From Nitrospirales bacterium (GTDB taxonomy: Bacteria; Nitrospirota; Nitrospiria; Nitrospirales; UBA8639): 63,099 bases of DNA. Under the pieces are notes generated by a model. That model was not told the origin of the DNA and ran no database searches. It saw only the letters and a list, made by a program, of their open reading frames with translations. The translations under genes were made by a program, and so were the position numbers. This document shows, piece by piece, positions 1 to 5,338 of this stretch (positions are counted from its first letter, which is position 1; the number at the start of each line of letters is the position of its first letter). Where the stretch lies: assembly GCA_021604005.1 (NCBI GenBank), contig BQIV01000028.1, forward strand, positions 1 to 63,099. The letters run 5' to 3'.

Positions 1-162
1 CCAGAGCCATCGCCAGAGCCAGAGCCATCGCCAGAGCCATAGCCAGAGCCATCGCCAGAGCCATCGCCATAGCCAGAGCCATAGCCAGAGCCATCGCCAG
101 AGCCATCGCCAGAGCCAGAGCCATCGCCAGAGCCATCGCCAGAGCCATCGCCAGAGCCATCG
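1..162. repeat. Phase-perfect hexanucleotide tandem array (CCAGAG/CCATCG/CCATAG)
   Basis: Twenty-seven consecutive hexamers, all CCAGAG, CCATCG or CCATAG, run without a phase slip to position 162 and continue beyond the left window edge. On the minus strand one frame reads alternating Gly-Ser-Gly-Asp (with occasional Gly-Tyr), a low-complexity acidic Gly-rich tail. The plus-strand Pro-Glu-Pro-Ser frame is broken by TAG, while the other frames stay open. Because a coding repeat would be maintained in multiples of three, this is probably part of a minus-strand gene that starts near 200-260 and is cut by the window edge. No convincing ATG start is visible for the Gly-rich frame, so it is annotated only as a repeat. 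Confidence 0.85.
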
Positions 163-352
163 CCACGGGAAGAAGAACACCATAAGATGTCAGGCGATGA
201 CGGCCCAATCACCGAACGAACAAAACATTTTTCATCTTTGGAAATGACCCATGAAATATCTTCGCAATCGACATCATGAATATTCGTGCCAACATCGTAA
301 TGCAATGAGCATGGCCCTAAATCACAGACAATTTCCAAGATCTCGTGTGTTA

Positions 353-646
353 TTATTTTCTCCACGGGCATGCCCTCCATCTCTTCTCAGCCTGAGATGT
401 GCAGACCGTGATCGATGTCACGTAATTGATGGATGTTTTGGGCACAGGCCTTGTGATGCGGCACTTGTCTGATGGCCCATGACTGGCGAGACCAAACACG
501 CCTCGCTCATCCGTTGACCACATGACACACATGTGCGCCTGCTTCAGCACGACCCGTTCAGACTCTATTGATCCAGAGTCCAGAATGCCTGCAAACACCC
601 CTCGGTTTTTGCTGTCCGTTGTCACCAAGACAAATGGTTTTTTCAT
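353..646 (-). CDS. DUF6948-like small phage protein
   Basis: This 97-residue protein has the layout I associate with DUF6948, a short family common in phages and phage-derived islands. An N-terminal MKKPFVLVTT strand is followed by a RVVLKQAHMCVMWST segment, a GVFGLASHGP segment, and a C-terminal IPVT-like strand ending in a Cys-Thr turn (TVCTSQAEKRW). The function of the family is unknown. The start at 646 is supported by a strong ribosome binding site (AGGGGAGGTG) about 6 bases upstream. It is read leftward, like the other small genes at this end of the prophage. The recognition is from memory of the family pattern; a profile search would settle it. Confidence 0.7.
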   Translation of the reverse strand: MKKPFVLVTTDSKNRGVFAGILDSGSIESERVVLKQAHMCVMWSTDERGVFGLASHGPSDKCRITRPVPKTSINYVTSITVCTSQAEKRWRACPWRK

Positions 647-682
647 CGCTGCACCTCCCCTTTATTCGTAATAAAATTGAGA

Positions 683-1027
683 TCACCCTATGGCATACCG
701 AATGAGACTCATTTCTGATGGCGTGGCATGCGATGCGGCATAGGCCAGATACAACTCACGCTCGCTATTGGATATGCGTGACTGCTCATGCAGCACACGT
801 CTGGCAATCTCGATAATGCTGGTCATGATCGCTCGATTGAGCCGGATGTCTGGATGCCAGCGGTCTGGCACCGATCCCCCTGGGTCATGCGGGTATTCGA
901 TCGGCAATGCCTCCCGTTGCGTGGCATCCGCTCGTGGCTCCACAGACTCTCCTCGATCCAATAGCCCAGGCACACAGATCCGAGCACTAACAGCGCCCAT
1001 CCGACGAGATAAATGGTCATGCGTCAT
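683..1027 (-). CDS. Unrecognised small phage protein (114 aa)
   Basis: The frame starts at ATG 1027, four bases after a GGAGG ribosome binding site, and ends at 683. The C-terminal half (helical, with ARRVLHEQSRISNSERELYL) looks protein-like, but the N-terminal half is Arg/Pro-rich. A second ATG at 1020 in another frame opens a 65-residue ORF (823-1020) whose first 25 residues (MTIYLVGWALLVLGSVCLG and on) look like a membrane helix. Either the two overlap, or a frameshift joins the membrane start to the helical C-terminus of this frame. It lies directly downstream of a structured RNA element (1045-1121) on the same strand. No function can be assigned. Confidence 0.45.
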   Translation of the reverse strand: MTHDHLSRRMGAVSARICVPGLLDRGESVEPRADATQREALPIEYPHDPGGSVPDRWHPDIRLNRAIMTSIIEIARRVLHEQSRISNSERELYLAYAASHATPSEMSLIRYAIG

Positions 1028-1044
1028 AGGTCCTCCGGAAAAAG

Positions 1045-1121
1045 GGAGCCTGGGGTTGCCTGCGGATGCAGACGCAGACGTGGGGAAGGTTTGCCACGTA
1101 GGAGGCCCCGCCCCAGGCTCC
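1045..1121 (-). ncRNA. Branched structured RNA or attenuator upstream of the 1027 gene
   Basis: GGAGCCTGGGG (1045-1055) pairs perfectly with CCCCAGGCTCC (1111-1121). Inside this 11-bp closing helix are a second hairpin, ACGTGG (1078-1083) with CCACGT (1094-1099), and a third, CTGCG (1060-1064) with CGCAG (1073-1077), giving a plausible three-way junction. In minus-strand RNA the closing helix is followed by CTTTTT, as in an intrinsic terminator, and then by the GGAGG ribosome binding site of the 1027 gene. This could be a terminator for the 1365 gene with a long apical structure, or a leader attenuator. Confidence 0.5.
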
Positions 1122-1173
1122 GAATTGATGTGAATCGATTGACAGGTGCTGCATCATGCCCCCCTCAAATGCG

Positions 1174-1365
1174 TTATTGCTGCGTCATGCCGGTGTCTGA
1201 GCAGACTAATTCACGGTCGCGATAATGATTGAGAACGATCCGGCGCAAAATGTGAGACCGTGAGGTCGAGTCATACCGCGCATCACGGTCAAGCAGATTC
1301 ACTAAGTCCGGCGTGAACTTCGCGGCGACGATGGTGTCTTTCAGGTCTTTTGTGCTTCGTTTCAT
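1174..1365 (-). CDS. Small ribbon-helix-helix type DNA-binding protein
   Basis: The protein, read from the internal ATG at 1365 (MKRSTKDLKD), is 63 residues. It has a short beta-strand region (TIVAAKFTPDLVNLL) followed by two helices (DRDARYDSTSRSHILRRIVLNHY), which is the Arc/CopG/MetJ-style ribbon-helix-helix layout. The frame stays open to a TTG at 1401, but that TTG overlaps a TTGACA promoter-like hexamer, so 1365 is the more likely start even though no good ribosome binding site is visible. It is divergent from another RHH-like gene at 1470, with repeated A/T-rich boxes between them, suggesting autoregulation. It is probably a phage regulator or a plasmid-type antitoxin-like protein without a visible toxin partner. 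Confidence 0.6.
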   Translation of the reverse strand: MKRSTKDLKDTIVAAKFTPDLVNLLDRDARYDSTSRSHILRRIVLNHYRDRELVCSDTGMTQQ

Positions 1366-1469
1366 AGTTTTAAGATTAATACTTTTTAATACCATTGTCA
1401 ATACTATTTATTACTTTTTATAACTTTTTTCTTATTGCATGCTAAAACAAGAAAAGGTAAGGTTTTTCA
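1366..1469. promoter_or_regulatory. Divergent regulatory region with tandem TACTTTTTA boxes
   Basis: Between the two divergent RHH genes, TACTTTTTA occurs at 1380-1388 and again at 1412-1420, with a variant TACTATTTA at 1402-1410 and a further AACTTTTTT at 1422. The last three are about 10 bp apart, which puts them on the same face of the helix, as ribbon-helix-helix operators commonly are. TTGACA lies on the minus strand at 1396-1401. These are candidate operators; regulation is inference. Confidence 0.5.
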
Positions 1470-1787
1470 ATGGGTTACCCAAAGCTCGATAAGTTGTTGA
1501 ATTCAACAAAAATCTCGTCTGAGATGCATGAGCGCATAAAATCTTTATCAAAACAGCACAACAGGAAGATTTCTGACGAGATTAGAGAATTGCTGCGAAT
1601 TGGGATTAACTGTGTAGAGGGAAACGAGAAGTATGACGGGCTTTCTAATACAGATGCTCTCCAGCTTATCAGGCGTGAATGGAAAGAGATTCGAGAATTT
1701 GTCTCTAATCCTCGCGTAAAAGAACTATTAGAAAGTCAGGAGAATTCAAAGGACACTAAAGAACGCAAGGTAAACCGCGCCAGCTAG
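1470..1787 (+). CDS. Ribbon-helix-helix-like regulator (105 aa)
   Basis: Residues 12-45 (KISSEMHERIKSLSKQHNRK followed by a helix ending ELLRIGI) show a strand, turn and two amphipathic helices typical of CopG/Arc-family DNA-binding proteins. The C-terminal 55 residues are charged and helical and may serve oligomerisation or contact a partner. The start at 1470 follows an AAAGGTAAGG ribosome binding site. It is transcribed away from the other RHH-like gene at 1365, with shared A/T-rich repeat boxes between. No toxin gene follows, so a toxin-antitoxin role is not supported; a prophage regulator is the simpler reading. Confidence 0.6.
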   Translation: MGYPKLDKLLNSTKISSEMHERIKSLSKQHNRKISDEIRELLRIGINCVEGNEKYDGLSNTDALQLIRREWKEIREFVSNPRVKELLESQENSKDTKERKVNRAS

Positions 1788-1972
1788 TCGTCTTGGAGGC
1801 TACAGGTAGCCGCGCGCGCGAACAACCTCCCTTAGGCATGCTGTATTATATTTGTCGAGATATGGAGTGTGTGTGCCGGCAGTGGGCAGAGCCAGACGAT
1901 ATTGTGGTTATACCTCTACAGCCAGGTCAGACGCTCAAAGATTGGCGCCCGGACATCTCATAGCTACACGCC
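1788..1972. other. Short non-coding stretch
   Basis: No convincing gene is present. A small inverted repeat GGCTAC-AG-GTAGCC lies near 1797-1810, followed by a run of alternating CG (CGCGCGCG). A weak rightward ORF starting at 1852 has no protein-like features. Confidence 0.4.
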
Positions 1973-2335
1973 ATGCGGGCAAAACTTACCTTCATAAGTA
2001 TATATTTCATAATCCTCTCACCACCTTTCCCCTCCATGCTCCACGCCGCCGATCTGTCTTACCAAGTAGGCTATGGCGATACCGTGGAAATTATTATCGA
2101 GAGTCCCTATCTGTTAGGTAAATTCAGGAACCCTGACCGATCAATCCAGGTCGTGCGACCGGACGGAAAGCTCACGACGCCTCTGATCGGCGCTGATGTG
2201 CTGGCCGTGGGTCGAACCGTTGAGAAAATCCAAGAGGACATGGAGCGGGCCTTTGCTCCCAAGAATCCATGGAACATGCCCGTGGAGGTCGTTGTCTACG
2301 TATTAGAACAACACGATATCAATCACCAGCCATGA
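1973..2335 (+). CDS. Stand-alone secreted polysaccharide-export (Poly_export-like) domain
   Basis: A hydrophobic N-terminus (residues 1-25, ending SMLHA) looks like a Sec signal peptide. The mature part begins with LSYQVGYGDTVEIIIE, matching the start of the Poly_export domain of Wza/outer-membrane auxiliary proteins. A strand pair (SIQVVRPDGKLTTPLIG) and a helix with VGRTVEKIQEDMERAF follow, also typical of that fold. Full Wza-type proteins continue with SLBB domains and a membrane helix; here the protein stops after about 120 residues, so it cannot form a complete export channel. Its TGA overlaps the ATG of the downstream nuclease gene (ATGA at 2332-2335), so translation of the two is probably coupled. 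Confidence 0.65.
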   Translation: MRAKLTFISIYFIILSPPFPSMLHAADLSYQVGYGDTVEIIIESPYLLGKFRNPDRSIQVVRPDGKLTTPLIGADVLAVGRTVEKIQEDMERAFAPKNPWNMPVEVVVYVLEQHDINHQP

Positions 2336-2814
2336 TGAATCTTCACCTTTTCGTTATCGCGGTCGTGTTGACAGCTCCGAGCCTCTGCTTTGCCGACTTC
2401 ACGGGCAAAGTGATCAAAGTCTACGATGGCGATACCATCACGGTACTCAATGAGCAAAATGAGACAATCAAAATACGGCTGAATGGCATTGACGCGCCTG
2501 AAAAAGCGCAGGCGTTCGGGAAGAAATCCCAAAAGCTAGCGGCCAGTCTGGTTATGGGCAAAACCGTCACCATCATCGATCATGGTGAGGATCGCTACCA
2601 TCGAATCATTGGCGATGTGGTACTCGAAGATGGACGAGTGCTGAATCAGGAATTGGTACGTGCTGGCCTAGCCTGGTGGTTCCGGAGGTATTCCGATGAT
2701 CGCGAATTAGCCGAACTGGAACTCGACGCCAAACTCTCCAACTCAGGCCTCTGGCGCGATAAGAACGCCATCCCACCCTGGATTTATCGCAAACTCAAAC
2801 CCATATTCCGATAA
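2332..2814 (+). CDS. Secreted thermonuclease-family (SNase) nuclease
   Basis: The protein begins at ATG 2332 (overlapping the previous stop) or 2335, with a hydrophobic signal peptide ending near CFADF. The SNase-fold body contains the expected motifs: KVYDGDTITV (metal-binding Asp region), IKIRLNGIDAPEKAQAFG (catalytic Arg and RLxGIDAPE motif) and YHRIIGDV with LVRAGLAWWF in the second half. At about 160 residues it matches single-domain secreted nucleases, which cleave DNA and RNA with calcium. Its coupling to a Poly_export-like secreted protein is odd. It could degrade extracellular DNA or act as a superinfection or competition factor; that part is inference. Confidence 0.88.
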   Translation: MMNLHLFVIAVVLTAPSLCFADFTGKVIKVYDGDTITVLNEQNETIKIRLNGIDAPEKAQAFGKKSQKLAASLVMGKTVTIIDHGEDRYHRIIGDVVLEDGRVLNQELVRAGLAWWFRRYSDDRELAELELDAKLSNSGLWRDKNAIPPWIYRKLKPIFR

Positions 2815-2876
2815 AATATATTACTCAAAAAGTTTTTTCTTAATATAATCAATCATTTATATGTGCATTTTTTCGC

Positions 2877-2905
2877 TTGACAAACATACGTGGCGTATGT
2901 ATACT
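2877..2905 (+). promoter_or_regulatory. Consensus sigma70-type promoter with a palindromic operator in the spacer
   Basis: TTGACA (2877-2882) and TATACT (2900-2905) are separated by exactly 17 bases. The spacer contains a perfect inverted repeat, ACATACG (2884-2890), TGG, CGTATGT (2894-2900), so a dimeric repressor bound there would block RNA polymerase. The nearest downstream genes are the DUF5710 gene at 3004 and the HTH gene at the end of the same operon (4150-4452), which is a candidate for the binding protein. Confidence 0.8.
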
Positions 2906-3003
2906 GTAGTCATGATCAATCAACAAACAAAACGGGCGAGTCAGATGCAGCAACATCCAACCCGCCCTCACTCACAACCACAACCTAGTAGGAGGTTACA
3001 GTC

Positions 3004-3279
3004 ATGAGTTTAACTCTCTCATCTCAACGAATCTACCTCAATGTGCCGTATGCACAAAAAAATTTCGCCAAACAATTTGGCGCTCGATGGGACGCCAATA
3101 AACGGCAGTGGTATTGTATAGGGGAAACCATTCCCGATCAATTACAACAATTCTCAGTGCAACCACATACGTCAACTAGACGGTTTCTGCGTTGTCGGTC
3201 ATGTGGACAATCCGGCCATACGGGCGGCTACCCATTCTCGACGTTGCCGTCGTCAGGACGATGCGACGATTGCGTATAA
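3004..3279 (+). CDS. DUF5710 domain protein with a C-terminal zinc ribbon
   Basis: Residues 9-40 (RIYLNVPYAQKNFAKQFG then ARWDANKRQWYC) match the DUF5710 domain, a small fold found beside primases, nucleases and in mobile elements. A C-terminal segment contains CRSC and CDDC pairs, a likely structural zinc ribbon. The start is fixed by TAGGAGG 9 bases upstream. It is the first gene of the rightward operon controlled by the promoter at 2877. The molecular function of DUF5710 is not known to me; nucleic-acid binding is a reasonable guess from the ribbon. Confidence 0.75.
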   Translation: MSLTLSSQRIYLNVPYAQKNFAKQFGARWDANKRQWYCIGETIPDQLQQFSVQPHTSTRRFLRCRSCGQSGHTGGYPFSTLPSSGRCDDCV

Positions 3280-3309
3280 ATTCACATACACGGGACTAAG
3301 GAGCAAATC

Positions 3310-3915
3310 ATGAAAACATATATGAACATCGGCGAACATGGATTGAATGGAGATTTTTACGGAGACGACCAGGAGATTTTCCGAGCAGATAATCTCGAAA
3401 TTGCGACGAAAATCTCAATTAATCGGCGTATTCGAGAATTTGACGCATTGTATAAATCGTGCCAGGTATCGCATTGGGAACCTGGGCAATATACACTCAG
3501 CATATCCCATCACCAGAGTGGGAGTGGGCGAGTGATGCGGACTGTAGATGAAACGGTCACCGTTCGATATGCGGGACCTTCTGATATGTATACGATAGAA
3601 TATCAGTACGCGCATTGTGAGGACGATGAAATTCGAGAACTGATAGATCGTATGGAACGGATGTGCGTTGACGGTCACCCGTCAGTCAGGCGCTCAAAAA
3701 AAACTGATTTAGTCATGTTTGCGGAATCCGTTCGGTTCCCGCGATGGCACGCCGACGGGGAATGGTGGGAATCAGAGAATAACTATCTAGATCTATCGAA
3801 TATCCACTATGCGCGTGAGCAAATGGCCTACGCCCTGGCCTCCGACGATGAGCGGCAAACAATATGCAAACGTAATTGGGAGGCCATGAAAAAATTGACG
3901 GAGGTGACCGCATGA
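3310..3915 (+). CDS. Unrecognised prophage protein (201 aa)
   Basis: The 201-residue protein starts at ATG 3310 after AAGGAG. It is acidic and mixed alpha/beta, with a central strand-rich part (YTLSISHHQSGSGRVMRTVD) and a C-terminal Trp-rich stretch (FPRWHADGEWWESENNYLDL). No signal peptide, membrane segment or known catalytic motif is visible. It is the second gene of the accessory operon, and its stop overlaps the start of the next gene by the ATGA arrangement at 3912-3915. No function is proposed. Confidence 0.65.
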   Translation: MKTYMNIGEHGLNGDFYGDDQEIFRADNLEIATKISINRRIREFDALYKSCQVSHWEPGQYTLSISHHQSGSGRVMRTVDETVTVRYAGPSDMYTIEYQYAHCEDDEIRELIDRMERMCVDGHPSVRRSKKTDLVMFAESVRFPRWHADGEWWESENNYLDLSNIHYAREQMAYALASDDERQTICKRNWEAMKKLTEVTA

Positions 3916-4163
3916 AAAATTTTGAATCACTCATGAACCAGGCGAGAACGTTTCAACAACTCGAACCCGACCCACAAAAACAGGATTGGTATGTTGGTTA
4001 TATGCGTGGATTACGGCGAGCTTACCACGGGGAACGGTTTGGAACGGCTGAGGAACATCTTGTCTATATGGATATGGGCGGAGACCGTCAGGCACTCGGT
4101 GACGGCTATCGCGCAGGATACGCCGGAAAACCTATCCAACAGGACAATCATGAAAAAACCTAA
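3912..4163 (+). CDS. Small unrecognised prophage protein (83 aa)
   Basis: The start at 3912 overlaps the preceding stop (ATGA), implying translational coupling. The protein begins MKNFESLMNQARTFQQLEPD, contains GYMRGLRRAYHGERFG and DGYRAGYAGKP, and is probably a compact helical protein. A longer in-frame start at 3876 lies inside the previous gene and is less likely. Its end overlaps the next gene (4150-4452) by 14 bases, so the whole operon 3004-4452 is tightly packed. No homology is recognised. Confidence 0.6.
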   Translation: MKNFESLMNQARTFQQLEPDPQKQDWYVGYMRGLRRAYHGERFGTAEEHLVYMDMGGDRQALGDGYRAGYAGKPIQQDNHEKT

Positions 4164-4452
4164 ACCGCCACGCCTCAGTCAATCTGTCGTGGCCTTAGCC
4201 ACGACAGATTTCGAGACATTTACACAGATCATGCGACCGGATCTCACGGTACGGGAGTTTAAAATCATCCAGAAACGCCTACGCCTTACGAATAAAACCA
4301 TGGCTAGGGCCTTGCGAGTGGACGAAAACACGGTCAACCGTTGGCGCATGGGCCTGCATCCCGTGCCGCCATGGGTCGCGGATCGGTTGCACTGCCTCAT
4401 CCATCATGAGCATACTACGGCGCCTGCCGCAACACCTCCACACAATCCTTGA
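4150..4452 (+). CDS. HTH (XRE-like) DNA-binding protein
   Basis: Starting at ATG 4150, the 100-residue protein contains a helix-turn-helix: residues about 40-65 read KIIQKRLRLTNKTMARALRV then DENTVNRWRMG, the pattern of XRE/Cro-type or transposon-repressor domains, including the recognition-helix TVNRW. The Ala/Pro/His-rich tail is probably disordered. It is the last gene of the operon driven by the palindrome-bearing promoter at 2877-2905, so it may regulate itself. Codons 11-20 carry a perfect 13-bp inverted repeat (see 4181-4210). The 3' end overlaps the convergent lipoprotein gene by 38 bases. Confidence 0.75.
   Translation: MKKPKPPRLSQSVVALATTDFETFTQIMRPDLTVREFKIIQKRLRLTNKTMARALRVDENTVNRWRMGLHPVPPWVADRLHCLIHHEHTTAPAATPPHNP
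4181..4210. repeat. Perfect 13-bp inverted repeat inside the HTH gene
   Basis: AATCTGTCGTGGC (4181-4193), loop CTTA (4194-4197) and GCCACGACAGATT (4198-4210) form a perfect hairpin within the 5' part of the HTH coding sequence. It encodes the Ser-Val-Val-Ala-Leu-Ala region. It could be an intragenic operator for the encoded protein, an RNA hairpin that slows translation, or an attenuator. Confidence 0.85.
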
Positions 4453-4654
4453 ATGTCACCTCCTCGCCCCATGTCGAAATGACGGTCAGATCGACACGCG
4501 AGGCCGGTGGCGTCCCACTGCCAAGGAATTTCACGCACCCCGTTTTATTCGTTGTGCGCATTTCATCTAATGAGTCCGATAGACTCTGCCCCGTAATCAG
4601 CGCGCACCCGTTTAATAGGGTCAGACTCGATAACAGCATCAGATATTTCCACAT
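4415..4654 (-). CDS. Small lipoprotein, candidate outer-membrane spanin
   Basis: From ATG 4654 the protein begins MWKYLMLLSSLTLLNGCALI, a classical lipoprotein signal with lipobox LLNGC. The mature part is about 62 residues. Its place directly downstream of a membrane-anchored coiled-coil protein (4669-5061) and a small hydrophobic protein (5079-5300) is the layout of a phage lysis cassette, in which a small lipoprotein acts as outer-membrane spanin. The 3' end overlaps the convergent HTH gene (ends 4452). Unlike many Rz1 proteins it is not Pro-rich. The spanin role is inferred from context. Confidence 0.65.
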   Translation of the reverse strand: MWKYLMLLSSLTLLNGCALITGQSLSDSLDEMRTTNKTGCVKFLGSGTPPASRVDLTVISTWGEEVTFKDCVEVLRQAP

Positions 4655-4668
4655 CACACACCTCACGG

Positions 4669-5061
4669 TTAAGATTTGCTTTGCTGGGTCGCCAGGGTAA
4701 TTTTGATACTCTGAATTTCTGAGGACATGGCCTCAAACTTACCTTGCATGCGTTCCATGCCTTGCGTGATGCGATCCTGTGAGGCCGTCACCATGCTCAA
4801 TTGCGCTGGAATCGAGTGGAGCGAATTTTCTAACTCATCGATGCGCGCAGGAAATGTGTGCAATGCTGGCATCACCCGCATAATGGGAGGACTGGCGAGG
4901 AGGTCGGTCTTTTTGGCGTAATCCTCCATGGTCATCCAGGTCCACACACACACGGTGAGCAGGGCGTTCGCCAGGAATAAAATGGCGCGCGTTTGCCAGA
5001 CAATCACCTGTTGTTCCTGCCGTTTTTTCCCTGTCATTTCCTCGTTGACCGTTGTCCGCAT
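4669..5061 (-). CDS. Membrane-anchored coiled-coil protein, candidate inner-membrane spanin
   Basis: The start at 5061 follows GAGGAGG. A single hydrophobic helix (VWQTRAILFLANALLTVCVW, residues about 21-40) is followed by a periplasmic region rich in heptad-like helix (IDELENSLHSIPAQLS and MERMQGKFEAMSSEIQSI). One N-terminal transmembrane helix plus a periplasmic coiled coil is the shape of Rz-type spanins. It lies upstream of a small lipoprotein and downstream of a hydrophobic holin-like gene. Family identity is not recognised; the lysis role rests on architecture and order. Confidence 0.6.
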   Translation of the reverse strand: MRTTVNEEMTGKKRQEQQVIVWQTRAILFLANALLTVCVWTWMTMEDYAKKTDLLASPPIMRVMPALHTFPARIDELENSLHSIPAQLSMVTASQDRITQGMERMQGKFEAMSSEIQSIKITLATQQSKS

Positions 5062-5078
5062 AGTGTCCTCCTCGCTGT

Positions 5079-5300
5079 TTATACACTCTTGACCTGCCTG
5101 ACACCAAGCTCAAGGGCGGCGCTGATGGTGTTTTTATCAACAGAGGGGTGTCCCGCTTCGTATTGACGCAGGACCTGTTCCCGTTTTTGTGGGCCTGGTA
5201 GGTTGGTTTGCTCCGCCTCTTGGATTAACGGGATGAGTTCTTGCACGGCTTTAATAATGGCTGGCAACGCAGTCACAATTTGCAGAATAATCTGTAACAT
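5079..5300 (-). CDS. Small holin-like protein
   Basis: This 73-residue protein starts at ATG 5300 after GAGGAGG. Residues 1-28 (MLQIILQIVTALPAIIKAVQ then ELIPLIQE) are hydrophobic to amphipathic, and the rest is a charged helix (PGPQKREQVLRQYE) ending in ISAALELGVRQV. This resembles the C-terminal half of LLH-type phage holins, where a Pro-Gly turn and helices follow one membrane segment. It is the first gene of the presumptive lysis cassette just after the tail-tip genes. The assignment is tentative. Confidence 0.45.
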   Translation of the reverse strand: MLQIILQIVTALPAIIKAVQELIPLIQEAEQTNLPGPQKREQVLRQYEAGHPSVDKNTISAALELGVRQVKSV

Positions 5301-5338
5301 TCCACCCTCCTCGTGTGTGTATTCGTGTCTGACTCGAT

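Noticed and set aside
1-162. CRISPR array
   Set aside because: The repeat is a continuous hexamer array without spacers.
823-1020. 65-codon minus-strand ORF with a membrane-like N-terminus (MTIYLVGWALLVLGSVCLG)
   Set aside because: It overlaps the 683-1027 frame entirely, and its C-terminal half is Arg-rich and not protein-like. It may be the true start of a frameshifted gene, so it is only mentioned under that entry.
1470-1787. Antitoxin of a toxin-antitoxin pair
   Set aside because: No toxin-like gene follows or precedes it; the neighbour is another RHH-like gene.
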